A stretch of 64,000 nucleotides of DNA. It comes from an uncultured Paracoccaceae bacterium. Lineage in GTDB: Bacteria > Pseudomonadota > Alphaproteobacteria > Rhodobacterales > Rhodobacteraceae. The stretch lies in contig CALBSG010000128.1 in assembly GCA_937927675.1 (NCBI GenBank), forward strand, positions 1 to 64,000. Reading direction: 5' to 3'. The notes under the pieces are model-generated. The model worked only from the letters and a program-made list of their open reading frames with translations, was not told the origin of the DNA and made no database searches. The first letter of the stretch is position 1. Every line of letters begins with the position of its first letter. This document shows positions 40,256-48,143 of the stretch, piece after piece. Both the position numbers and the translations under genes were made by a program.

Positions 40256-42343
40256 ATGACAAGCACTGACTGGGACCCGTCCAAACCGATCCTCGAGATC
40301 GAGAACCTCTCGATCAGCTTCTTCACACGGCTGCGCGAAATCCCCGCCGTGATGGATTTTTCCTGCACCGTCATGCCCGGCGAGGCGATGGGCCTTGTTG
40401 GAGAATCCGGCTGTGGCAAATCCACCGTGGCGCTTGCGGTCATGCGTGATCTTGGCAAAAATGGCCGCATCGTCGGCGGCAAGATCAAGTTCAAGGGCCG
40501 TGATCTGACCACCATGAGCGAAGAAGAGCTGCGCCATATTCGCGGCTCGGAAATCGCCATGATCTATCAAGAGCCGATGGCCTCGCTTAACCCTGCGATG
40601 AAAATCGGCGCGCAGTTGGCCGAAGTGCCGATGATCCATCAGGGCATGTCCAAACACGACGCGTGGGAGCTTGCCCGGCAGATCGTGGCCGATGTGCGCC
40701 TGCCCGACCCGGACCGCATCATCAACGCATATCCGCACCAGCTGTCGGGGGGCCAGCAGCAGCGCATCGTGATTGCGATGGCGCTGATGTCGAAACCCGC
40801 GCTTTTGATTTTGGACGAACCGACCACCGCGCTGGATGTGACGGTGGAGGCGGGCATCGTCGATCTGGTCAAGGATCTGGGCCATAAATACGGCACCTCG
40901 ATGCTGTTCATCAGCCACAACCTTGGGCTGGTGATGGACGTCTGTGACCGGCTTTGCGTGATGTATTCCGGCGAAGCTGTGGAAACCGGCAATGTGGTGC
41001 AGGTCTTTGACAAGATGCGCCACCCCTACACGCAGGCTTTGTTCCGCTCGATCCCCCTGCCCGGCGCCGACAAAAACTCCCGGCCCTTGGTGGCCATCCC
41101 CGGCAACTTCCCGTTGCCGCACGAACGCCCGCAGGGCTGCAACTTTGGCCCGCGCTGCGACTATTTCCAGCAAGGCCGCTGCAATGCGGCGGACATTCCG
41201 ATGGACACCGTGCCAGAGGGCGACCGCCACCAGACCCGCTGCCTGAAATGGGCCGAGATCGACTGGGACGCCCCCTTGAAGGCCCGCGTCACCAAGGAAA
41301 AAGCCAAAATCGGCAAGGTCGTCCTGAAGATGGAAGACCTGCGCAAGTATTACTCCGTCTCCGGCTCTGCCTTTGGCGGCGGCATGAAGAAGGTTGTGAA
41401 AGCCAACGAAACCCTGTCGTTTGAGGCGCATGAGGGCGAAACGCTGGCGATTGTCGGCGAAAGCGGCTGCGGCAAATCCACCTTTGCCAAGGTGCTGATG
41501 GGTCTGGAAACCGCCACCTCCGGCTCCATCATGCTGTTTGACGAAAATGTGGAATCGACCCCGATCACCAAGCGCAATGTCGATACCGTGTCGAGCGTCC
41601 AGATGGTGTTCCAAAACCCCTTCGACACGCTGAACCCGTCGATGACCGTGGGCCGCCAGATCATCCGGGCGTTGGAGATCTTCAAGCAGGGCAAATCGGA
41701 CGAAGAACGCCACGCCCGCATGCTGGAACTTCTTGACCTCGTGAAACTGCCGCGCGCCTTCGCCGAACGTATGCCGCGCCAACTGTCCGGCGGACAAAAG
41801 CAGCGCGTCGGTATTGCCCGTGCCTTTGCCGGTGGCGCCAAGGTGGTGGTCGCAGACGAGCCGGTCTCGGCGCTTGACGTTTCGGTTCAGGCTGCCGTGA
41901 CCGACCTTTTGATGGATATCCAGCGTGAGAACGGCACGACGCTGCTGTTCATCTCTCACGACCTTTCCATTGTGCGCTACCTCAGCGACCGGGTGATGGT
42001 GATGTATCTTGGCCATGTGGTCGAGATGGGCACCACCGATCAGGTGTTCCAGCCGCCCTATCACCCCTACACCGAAGCCCTTTTGTCAGCCGTGCCGATT
42101 GCGGACACCAAGGTGGAACGCAAACGCATCGTCTTGGAAGGCGACATCCCTTCGGCGGTGAACCCGCCGCCGGGTTGCCCGTTCCAGACGCGCTGCCGCT
42201 GGAAATCCCAGGTTCCGGGTGGGCTCTGCGACCGCGAAATGCCGCCGGTTCAGGTGCTGGAGGGCGGTCACCAGATCAAGTGCCACCTGTCAGCCGATAT
42301 TCTGGCCCGCATGGAGCCTGTCATCAAGATCGCGGCGGAATAA
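40256..42343 (+). CDS. Fused two-domain peptide ABC transporter ATPase (DppD-DppF type)
   Basis: Both nucleotide-binding domains of the importer in one 695-residue chain. Domain 1 has Walker A GESGCGKST (near 47), signature LSGGQQQR, Walker B LLILDEPTTALD and the C-terminal oligopeptide extension with CNFGPRCDYF. Domain 2 repeats these: GESGCGKST, LSGGQKQR, VVVADEPVSALD and CPFQTRCRW. The cysteine-bearing extensions after each ATPase are normal for Dpp/Opp ATPases. It ends the operon. Confidence 0.95.
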   Translation: MTSTDWDPSKPILEIENLSISFFTRLREIPAVMDFSCTVMPGEAMGLVGESGCGKSTVALAVMRDLGKNGRIVGGKIKFKGRDLTTMSEEELRHIRGSEIAMIYQEPMASLNPAMKIGAQLAEVPMIHQGMSKHDAWELARQIVADVRLPDPDRIINAYPHQLSGGQQQRIVIAMALMSKPALLILDEPTTALDVTVEAGIVDLVKDLGHKYGTSMLFISHNLGLVMDVCDRLCVMYSGEAVETGNVVQVFDKMRHPYTQALFRSIPLPGADKNSRPLVAIPGNFPLPHERPQGCNFGPRCDYFQQGRCNAADIPMDTVPEGDRHQTRCLKWAEIDWDAPLKARVTKEKAKIGKVVLKMEDLRKYYSVSGSAFGGGMKKVVKANETLSFEAHEGETLAIVGESGCGKSTFAKVLMGLETATSGSIMLFDENVESTPITKRNVDTVSSVQMVFQNPFDTLNPSMTVGRQIIRALEIFKQGKSDEERHARMLELLDLVKLPRAFAERMPRQLSGGQKQRVGIARAFAGGAKVVVADEPVSALDVSVQAAVTDLLMDIQRENGTTLLFISHDLSIVRYLSDRVMVMYLGHVVEMGTTDQVFQPPYHPYTEALLSAVPIADTKVERKRIVLEGDIPSAVNPPPGCPFQTRCRWKSQVPGGLCDREMPPVQVLEGGHQIKCHLSADILARMEPVIKIAAE

Positions 42344-42376
42344 GGCCGAACGCCCGCGCTTTTACGACGGAATAAA

Positions 42377-42440
42377 GGGGGGCCACGGCCCCCCTCGCGC
42401 TGTCGCGCTCACCCCCGGTGAGTATTTCAAAAGGCGCAAA
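42377..42440 (+). repeat. Diverged dispersed repeat, copy 4
   Basis: Stem GGGGGGCC-AC-GGCCCCCC (42377-42394), then CTCACCCCCGGTGAGTATTTCAAAAGGCGCAAA. It keeps the hairpin, CCCCCGG and GAGTATTT parts, but the tail differs from copies 1-3. It probably terminates the ABC operon. Confidence 0.6.
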
Positions 42441-42575
42441 TCCATCCTCACCGCACTCTTAGAGTTGCGCCTTGCAAAAGACTCTCGGGGTTTGCTGTTG
42501 GTTTCGCCATTGGTTCAAGAAACCAGCAGCATGGGCCGCATGCCGAGGGGGCGGACATCCCCCTTATGTCTTCAA
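42441..42575. other. Structured convergent intergenic region
   Basis: No gene seen. TGTTGGTTTC near 42495 pairs with GAAACCAGCA near 42518 (one mismatch in a longer stem), and GGGGG-CGGACAT-CCCCC near 42548-42565 forms a second hairpin next to the transglycosylase stop. It could be 3' UTR structure or a small RNA. Confidence 0.4.
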
Positions 42576-43187
42576 TCAGCCAAGAATCGCTTTGACGTAG
42601 TTTTTGGTTTCCGCAAAGGGCGGGATGCCGCCGTGCTTTTCCACCGCGGCGGGACCGGCGTTATAAGCGGCGAGCGCCAGCCGCCAGCTGCCAAATTTAG
42701 CATACATCATCGCCAGATAGCGCGCACCGCCATCCAGGTTTTGATGCGGATCAGTGGCATCAACCCCCAATTTTGCCGCCGTCCCCGGCATCAGCTGGGC
42801 CAGCCCGGTGGCGCCAGCATGGCTGACCGCATGGGGGTTCCAGCCGGATTCCTGTTGCACAAGGCGCAGGAACAAATCTTCTGGAACGCCATGTTTGCGC
42901 GCGGCGGCCTTGGCCACCTCAAGATAGGCGCCTTTGTAATTGCCCTTGTAGCGCGGCAGGGCTGTACTGTCGCCAGCCCCCTTTTCCTTGGGCGCGTTGG
43001 GTTTCAGCCGTGCGGAGAATTCGTATTGCTTGGACAGTTTGCTATCGAGAAAGGCGGTCTGCGATTTGAACAGTGCATTGCGATTCTTTCTGGAGCCTGA
43101 CAGCGTCAGCCCTTCGGCATCGGCCATATCGACAGGGGCCAGCGACAAGGCCAGCGACAGCGCAACAAGCGGACGCAAAAGCGACAT
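42576..43187 (-). CDS. Lytic transglycosylase (SLT family)
   Basis: Periplasmic muramidase-type enzyme that cleaves peptidoglycan with 1,6-anhydro product formation. It has 203 residues: signal peptide (about 1-23), a basic linker, then the SLT domain with catalytic E113 ([14 protein letters not shown]), [29 protein letters not shown] and [13 protein letters not shown]. The start is placed at ATG 43187 ([10 protein letters not shown]); a longer frame from 43262 adds a non-signal-like stretch. It is divergent from ssb. Confidence 0.92.
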   Translation of the reverse strand: MSLLRPLVALSLALSLAPVDMADAEGLTLSGSRKNRNALFKSQTAFLDSKLSKQYEFSARLKPNAPKEKGAGDSTALPRYKGNYKGAYLEVAKAAARKHGVPEDLFLRLVQQESGWNPHAVSHAGATGLAQLMPGTAAKLGVDATDPHQNLDGGARYLAMMYAKFGSWRLALAAYNAGPAAVEKHGGIPPFAETKNYVKAILG

Positions 43188-43389
43188 GCAAAATTCCAGA
43201 CCGATCAGACAGCGATCACTATAGGAATTTGTTCCCGAATTGCCAGCGTGAAGCCCATCCATGGGGCAAAATACCGCCCATGCCGCCGACCCGTCTGCAT
43301 TGGTTGCAGGGCCTTGGCTGGCGTTCTATAGCTTTTATCAACCAGCCTGCGGCAACCTGCCGGGGCAAATCAGAATCAGGGAGTGCGTC

Positions 43390-43929
43390 ATGGCGGGGTC
43401 GGTCAACAAGGTCATCATCGTCGGAAATCTGGGGCGCGACCCCGAGGTGCGGACCTTTGGCAATGGCGGCAAGGTGGTGAACCTGCGCATCGCCACCTCG
43501 GAAACCTGGCGTGACAAGCAATCGGGTGAGCGCAAAGAGCGCACCGAATGGCATTCGGTCGCGATTTTCAACGAAAACCTTGCCAAGATTGCCGAACAAT
43601 ATCTGCGCAAAGGCTCGACCGTTTATGTCGAGGGGCAGTTGGAAACCCGCAAATGGCAGGACCAAACCGGTGCAGATCGTTACACGACCGAAGTTGTGTT
43701 GCGCCAGTTCCGCGGCGAATTGACCCTGTTGGGCGGCCGCGGCGAAGGTGGCAGCGGCGGTTCGGGCGGCGGCTATGACGATCGCGGCGCAAGCGGTGGT
43801 GGGTATGACGATTATCAAGGTGGCGGCGGTCAGGGCGGTGGCTATGGCGGCGGCCGCAGCAGCGGCGGCGGCAACCAAGGCGGTGGCGGCGGCGGTCGCC
43901 CGGATCTGGATGACGAGATCCCCTTCTAA
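43390..43929 (+). CDS. ssb: Single-stranded DNA-binding protein
   Basis: Coats ssDNA in replication and repair. It has 179 residues: N-terminal OB fold ([57 protein letters not shown]), a glycine-rich linker (about 117-170) and the acidic tip DDEIPF that docks partner proteins. ATG 43390 follows AGGGAG. I saw no GTTC-N7-GTTC SOS box in the 200-bp divergent region with the transglycosylase gene. Confidence 0.98.
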   Translation: MAGSVNKVIIVGNLGRDPEVRTFGNGGKVVNLRIATSETWRDKQSGERKERTEWHSVAIFNENLAKIAEQYLRKGSTVYVEGQLETRKWQDQTGADRYTTEVVLRQFRGELTLLGGRGEGGSGGSGGGYDDRGASGGGYDDYQGGGGQGGGYGGGRSSGGGNQGGGGGGRPDLDDEIPF

Positions 43930-43953
43930 GACTGCCGGGCAATCCAACCTATC

Positions 43954-43978
43954 AAGCGGGCCTTTTGGCCCGCTTTTT
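43954..43978 (+). terminator. Rho-independent terminator of ssb
   Basis: AAGCGGGCC-TTTT-GGCCCGCTT with TTTTT directly after, 25 bp past the ssb stop. Confidence 0.9.
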
Positions 43979-44076
43979 CTTGGCCGTTCATAGGCATGGT
44001 TTTTCCAAGGTTAGGCCACTGGACCTTGCGGGGCGAATTCCCTATATATTCTCTCAACTAAACCCGCGAGACCACA

Positions 44077-44439
44077 ATGAACCAGCCGCAAGACCATCTT
44101 GAAGGCGCACCTTTGATCCGCCCTTCGACCACCGATCACCCGCTGTATGAGGCTGTTGTTGACGCCTGCCGCACGGTGTTTGACCCGGAAATCCCGGTCA
44201 ACATCTATGATCTTGGTTTGGTCTATACCATTGAGATCAATGCGGAAAATGAGGTTTCGGTCCTGATGACCCTGACTGCGCCGGGCTGCCCGGTGGCCGG
44301 CGAAATGCCCGCTTGGGTGCAAGACGCGGTGGAACTGGTTGTGGGCGTGAAATCGGCCGAGGTCGGCATGACCTTTGACCCGCCTTGGGGCATGGAAATG
44401 ATGTCTGACGAGGCACGGTTGGAACTGGGGTTCATGTAA
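44077..44439 (+). CDS. SufT-like MIP18/DUF59 iron-sulfur assembly protein
   Basis: A 120-residue MIP18-family protein; members help insert or assemble Fe-S clusters (SufT, the Cia2/MIP18 group). Key features are FDPEIPVNIYDLGLVYTIEI, MTLTAPGCPVAGEMPAWV with the conserved cysteine, and MTFDPPWGMEMMSDEAR. It has its own terminator and stands 109 bp before the SatD-like gene. An A-type Fe-S carrier gene is 1.5 kb downstream. Confidence 0.9.
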   Translation: MNQPQDHLEGAPLIRPSTTDHPLYEAVVDACRTVFDPEIPVNIYDLGLVYTIEINAENEVSVLMTLTAPGCPVAGEMPAWVQDAVELVVGVKSAEVGMTFDPPWGMEMMSDEARLELGFM

Positions 44440-44498
44440 GGCAAGCTCCGCGACTTGCCCGTCTGAAAAGCAAGTCTCATACGTTGCATTACTGAAAG

Positions 44499-44522
44499 GC
44501 AAGCCAAAAGGCTTGCATTTTT
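44499..44522 (+). terminator. Terminator of the SufT-like gene
   Basis: GCAAGCC-AAAA-GGCTTGC then A and TTTTT. It overlaps the -35 element of the following promoter. Confidence 0.7.
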
Positions 44523-44541
44523 CCCGCGCAAGGCTTATGAC
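44513..44541 (+). promoter_or_regulatory. Predicted promoter giving a leaderless mRNA
   Basis: TTGCAT (44513-44518), a 17-bp spacer, then TATGAC (44536-44541). Transcription would begin about 7 bases on, at the A of ATG 44548, and no Shine-Dalgarno sequence precedes that ATG. Confidence 0.5.
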
Positions 44542-44547
44542 TTGCCT

Positions 44548-45195
44548 ATGCACAGCATCAAAGCCGTCATCTCTGGCGATCTCATCGCCTCCTCCGCCAA
44601 GGGCGGGGCGGCGATTGACGCGGCCATGGCCAATTTGGCGGACACCGCGGCGCGCCTGTCAAACCTGACCGAAAGCGACACGCGTTTCACCCGACATCGG
44701 GGAGACGGTTGGCAAATTTATGTGGATGTTCCCGGGCTTGCCCTGACCTGCGCCTTGGCAATGACGACAGCCTTGCGCCGGTCCGGCGCGGGTTTGGACA
44801 CAAGGCAGGCGATTGGGTTTGGCCGGGTAGAGACCCTGCCCGCCAAAGCCCTTGGTGGCGCCTATGGCGAGGCCTTCGAACTGTCGGGCCGTGCGCTGGA
44901 CCAAATGGCGAAGGGCGTTCGGCTCTGCCTTGCCAACCGCCTCATCGTTACACCGCTGCATGAGGCGCTGATCGCGTTGATCGACTGGCAATCAGCACGT
45001 TGGTCGAAAGAGCAGGCCGAGGCGGTGCAGAGCCGGTTGTTGGATCCAAACCGCCCCAATGCCGACCTTGCCGCCACTTTGGGCATTACACGGCAGGCCT
45101 TTGAGGCCCGCCTGTCTTCGGCCGGATATTCCGCGCTGGAACCTGCCCTTCACGCGTTTCAATGTGCCGATTGGACGGAATATCCCGATGTTTGA
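44548..45195 (+). CDS. SatD-like protein: cyclase-fold-like domain plus C-terminal HTH
   Basis: A 215-residue protein of the SatD type. Residues about 1-135 read like a class III nucleotide cyclase fold: AVISGDLIASS (first metal-site pattern), RHRGDGWQIYV (GDG), ALTCALAMTTALRR, TRQAIGFGRVE and GEAFELSGRALDQM. Residues about 150-200 look like a helix-turn-helix (NADLAATLGITRQAFEARLSSAG). ATG 44548 is chosen over the TTG two codons upstream. It overlaps the DUF3307 gene by 8 bp, so the two are coupled. Cyclase activity is not shown; it may be a nucleotide-sensing regulator. Confidence 0.7.
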   Translation: MHSIKAVISGDLIASSAKGGAAIDAAMANLADTAARLSNLTESDTRFTRHRGDGWQIYVDVPGLALTCALAMTTALRRSGAGLDTRQAIGFGRVETLPAKALGGAYGEAFELSGRALDQMAKGVRLCLANRLIVTPLHEALIALIDWQSARWSKEQAEAVQSRLLDPNRPNADLAATLGITRQAFEARLSSAGYSALEPALHAFQCADWTEYPDV

Positions 45196-45898
45196 AACCT
45201 TTGCCGCCCTTCTGCTTGCCCATGTACTTGCCGATTTTGCGTTGCAGACAAAGGCGATGGTGGACAGGAAGGGGCAGGCATCGGTTCTGGCCCTGCATGG
45301 GGCTGTCGTGCTGGTCACCGCAGTCATCGCCCTTGGGGCCTGGCACCCTGCCCTTTTGTGGCTGGCCCTTCTGCATCTTCTGATCGACCTTGCAAAAACC
45401 CGCGTGCGTCATGGGCTTGCGGCCTTTCTGGTCGATCAGGCGGCACATCTTCTGACGATTGCAGCATTGGCCCTTTGGCTGCCGGATCTGTGGGCGCAGG
45501 GCCTGTGGGCCGGCGTCTCCCAAGCCCCCGGCCTGATGCTGCTGGTGGCCGGGGCGCTGATGGCCACCCGGGCTGGCGGGTTTGCGGTGGGGCTGTTGAT
45601 GGCGCCTTTTTCCGCAGCGACACCAGACGGCTTGCCCGGCGGTGGGCGGGTCATCGGCCTTTTGGAGCGCGGGCTGATCTTTGCGCTGGTTTTGCTGGGC
45701 CAGCCTGAAGGCGTCGGCCTTTTGCTGGCGGCCAAGTCGATCCTGCGCTTTGGTGCGGTCAAGGATGACCGGGCGGCCAGCGAATATGTCATCATCGGCA
45801 CGCTGGCCTCGGTGGGTTGGGCGCTTTTGGTGGCCTATGCGACCCAAAGCCTGCTTGTGGCTTTGCCACCGCTTGGAATTTCGTCTGTGACACCCTAA
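45188..45898 (+). CDS. DUF3307 membrane protein
   Basis: A 236-residue integral membrane protein with about six hydrophobic helices. The N-terminus (MFETFAALLLAHVLADFALQTKAMVDRKG) and HLLIDLAKTRV are typical of DUF3307. Charged residues at D16, H38 and D65-K68 within or near helices are the likely functional ones. It is translated in overlap with the SatD-like gene, a pairing also known outside this group. Its function is unknown. Confidence 0.8.
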   Translation: MFETFAALLLAHVLADFALQTKAMVDRKGQASVLALHGAVVLVTAVIALGAWHPALLWLALLHLLIDLAKTRVRHGLAAFLVDQAAHLLTIAALALWLPDLWAQGLWAGVSQAPGLMLLVAGALMATRAGGFAVGLLMAPFSAATPDGLPGGGRVIGLLERGLIFALVLLGQPEGVGLLLAAKSILRFGAVKDDRAASEYVIIGTLASVGWALLVAYATQSLLVALPPLGISSVTP

Positions 45899-45920
45899 GT
45901 ATGGGGAAAAGGAGCATATC

Positions 45921-46280
45921 ATGTTCGGCATTCCCGGCAAAGCTGCCGTCACACTGACCCCCCCGGCCGCCAAGGCCATCGCGCGCCTGATGCAAAAGCA
46001 GGGGGCGGCAGGCTTGCGCATTGGCGTCAAGAAAGGCGGTTGCGCGGGCATGGAATACACCATGGATTACGTCGCCGAACAGAACGCCCTTGATGAGGTG
46101 GTCGAACAGGATGGCGCAAAGGTGTTCATCGCGCCGATGGCGCAGATGTTCCTCATCGGCACCGAGATTGACTATGAGGTCGATCTCTTGCAGGCCGGCT
46201 TCAAGTTCCGCAATCCCAACGTGGCCGAGGCCTGTGGCTGCGGCGAGTCGATCAAGTTCAAGGACGCCCCCGCCGCTTAG
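45921..46280 (+). CDS. A-type iron-sulfur carrier (IscA/SufA/ErpA family)
   Basis: Delivers Fe-S clusters to apo-targets. It has 119 residues with the three ligand cysteines C41 (KKGGCAGMEY), C105 and C107 (EACGCGES) and the LTPPAAKAIARLM start. GGAGC precedes the ATG. It cannot be assigned with certainty to IscA, SufA or ErpA from sequence alone. Confidence 0.93.
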   Translation: MFGIPGKAAVTLTPPAAKAIARLMQKQGAAGLRIGVKKGGCAGMEYTMDYVAEQNALDEVVEQDGAKVFIAPMAQMFLIGTEIDYEVDLLQAGFKFRNPNVAEACGCGESIKFKDAPAA

Positions 46281-46310
46281 GGCTGCAAACGGGATACGGC
46301 GGCCTGCGAT

Positions 46311-46331
46311 CGATTTTTCACCGAAAAATCG
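46311..46331. terminator. Palindromic hairpin after the A-type carrier gene
   Basis: CGATTTTTC-ACC-GAAAAATCG, 9-bp perfect arms. It lies between two genes on the same strand and probably stops or slows transcription before tpiA. Confidence 0.6.
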
Positions 46332-46404
46332 CCCCCTGCTGCCGCTTGGTCTTTTGTCTGGTCTTCAGACCCGCTAACCCTTTTACAAAAGCAATGAGGG
46401 TGGC

Positions 46405-47148
46405 ATGCGCAAACTGGCGGCGGGCAATTGGAAGATGAACGGCACGCGCGCGGCCTTGGCCGAGGTGCGGGCGCTGATCGCGGCGGTCGACGCACCCGGC
46501 TGTGACATGCTGCTGTGCCCCCCCGCCACTCTGATCGCAGCCATGGCCGAGATCGCGCAAGGCTCTGCGCTGAACGTGGGCGCGCAGGATTGCCACGCCA
46601 AAGCCTCGGGCGCCCACACCGGTGATCTGTCGGCCCCGATGCTGGCCGATGCGGGCGCAAGCCATGTCATTCTGGGCCATTCCGAGCGCCGCGCCGATCA
46701 TGGCGAAACCGATACGCAAGTGAAGGCCAAGGCCGAGGCCGTGATTGCGGCAGGGCTGGTGGCCATCATCTGCGTCGGCGAGACAGAGGCGCAACGCGAC
46801 GAAGGAAACACGCTTGAGGTGATCGGGCGGCAGCTGGACGCTTCGGTTCCGCATGGGGCAACCGCCGCGCATCTGGTCATCGCCTATGAGCCGGTCTGGG
46901 CCATTGGCACCGGCCGTACCCCGACGCTGGATCAGATTGCCGAGGTGCATGGCTTTATCCGCACCCGTCTGGCCGCGACGACCAAGGCCGAGGCCGCCGG
47001 AACCCGCCTGCTCTATGGCGGCTCGGTCAAGCCGTCCAATGCCGCAGACATCTTTGCGCTGCCGAATGTGGATGGTGCGCTGGTCGGCGGGGCCAGCCTG
47101 AAGGCCGCCGATTTCGCCCCCATTGTCGCCGCGCTTTCCGCCGCCTGA
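46405..47148 (+). CDS. tpiA: Triosephosphate isomerase
   Basis: Interconverts glyceraldehyde 3-phosphate and dihydroxyacetone phosphate. It has 247 residues with the catalytic set NWKMNG (lysine), LGHSERR (histidine), [11 protein letters not shown] (glutamate) and the phosphate-binding [10 protein letters not shown] / GALVGGASL. The ATG follows GAGGGT. It is a single gene. Confidence 0.97.
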   Translation: MRKLAAGNWKMNGTRAALAEVRALIAAVDAPGCDMLLCPPATLIAAMAEIAQGSALNVGAQDCHAKASGAHTGDLSAPMLADAGASHVILGHSERRADHGETDTQVKAKAEAVIAAGLVAIICVGETEAQRDEGNTLEVIGRQLDASVPHGATAAHLVIAYEPVWAIGTGRTPTLDQIAEVHGFIRTRLAATTKAEAAGTRLLYGGSVKPSNAADIFALPNVDGALVGGASLKAADFAPIVAALSAA

Positions 47149-47205
47149 CCCTTTCATGTCGTAAACAGAGGCGCGGGAACCGGGCGTTCTTGCGACAAAC
47201 GCCCC

Positions 47206-48135
47206 ATGACCGATCTTCCCCAAACCCGCCAAAACTCGCTTTTGAATGCCAATCTGATTTGCATGGCCTCCATGCTGATCTGGGCCGCCGGTCTGCCTGC
47301 GGCAGATCTGCTGATTCCGCTGTTGATCCCGGAACAGTTGAATGCCCTGCGCATGACGCTGGCGGGTGGATTTTTGGTGATCCTGTGGGCCGCGCTCGAG
47401 GGGTTTGGCCCGCTCAAGCGCACCAACTGGCTGAAAGGCATCGCAGTGGGCAGCCTGATCGGGCTTGGCGCTTGGTTCCTGATCCGGGGGCAGGCATTGG
47501 GCGGTGCGGTGACGGCGGCGGTGATTTCGTCGACCTTGCCGGTTGTCGGCATCACGCTGGAGGTCATTCTGGATGGCCGCAAGATCACCCCTGCGCTGGT
47601 CATTGGCCTGATCCTGTCGCTGATCGGCGGGGCCTTGACGCTGGACCCCAGCGGCGCGGCGGCGGGGGGCTCCATGGTTTGGGGCGCGCTTTTGTGCTTT
47701 GGTTCGGTGGTGTCCTTTACCATCGGCTCGCGGCTGACCGTCACCGCCTTTCCAGATGAAACCCCGGTCGGGCGCACGGCGGTCACGCTGTTTGGCGCGG
47801 CAGTGGCGGCCTTGGCGGTTGCTGGGGCGCAGGTGGCGACGGGGGCAGACATGCCGGCTTTCGCGGCTTGGGGGCCGAAGGAAATCGGTGCGATCCTGCT
47901 CTTTTCCGTGGGCGCCTTGGGCGTCAGCCAGATCATGTGGATCATGTCGGTGGAACGCTTGGGCATCGGGCTGTCGGCCCTGCACATCAATGCCGCGCCG
48001 TTCTATGTGATGCTGATCCTGTTTGCGCTTGGCGGGGTGTGGAGTTGGCCGCAGGCGCTGGCCGCCGCTTTGGTGGGGCTGGGCGTTCTGATTGCCCAAG
48101 GCATCCTGCCGCTGCCCTTTGCCCGCCGCAGCTGA
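47206..48135 (+). CDS. EamA/DMT-family transporter
   Basis: Inner membrane permease of the drug/metabolite superfamily, 309 residues, about ten helices in two EamA repeats (about 20-150 and 165-300). The repeat ends are recognisable (GAWFLIRGQALGGAVTAAVISSTLPV; AAPFYVMLILFALGGVWSWPQA). The substrate is unknown; it is likely an exporter. It sits 8 bp before a cytochrome P450 gene, so the two may be co-transcribed. Confidence 0.88.
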   Translation: MTDLPQTRQNSLLNANLICMASMLIWAAGLPAADLLIPLLIPEQLNALRMTLAGGFLVILWAALEGFGPLKRTNWLKGIAVGSLIGLGAWFLIRGQALGGAVTAAVISSTLPVVGITLEVILDGRKITPALVIGLILSLIGGALTLDPSGAAAGGSMVWGALLCFGSVVSFTIGSRLTVTAFPDETPVGRTAVTLFGAAVAALAVAGAQVATGADMPAFAAWGPKEIGAILLFSVGALGVSQIMWIMSVERLGIGLSALHINAAPFYVMLILFALGGVWSWPQALAAALVGLGVLIAQGILPLPFARRS

Positions 48136-48143
48136 GGCCGCGT

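Larger units (their letters stand above)
44439..44547. repeat. Cluster of GCAAG/CTTGC repeats
   Basis: At least seven GGCAAG or CTTGCC-type units in about 110 bp: near 44440, 44454, 44470, 44498, 44511, 44528 and 44541, in both orientations. One pair forms the sufT terminator; others flank the promoter of the next gene. They may be operator half-sites. Confidence 0.6.

Noticed and set aside
40046..42064. Minus-strand open frame opposite the fused ATPase
   Set aside because: A shadow of a strongly supported gene; no motif and no ribosome site.
43188..43389. Possible SOS box before ssb
   Set aside because: GTTC occurs twice in the region but never as GTTC-N7-GTTC.
46318..48099. Minus-strand open frame opposite tpiA and the EamA gene
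   Set aside because: Composition is that of antisense GC-rich DNA, and both plus-strand genes are clear.
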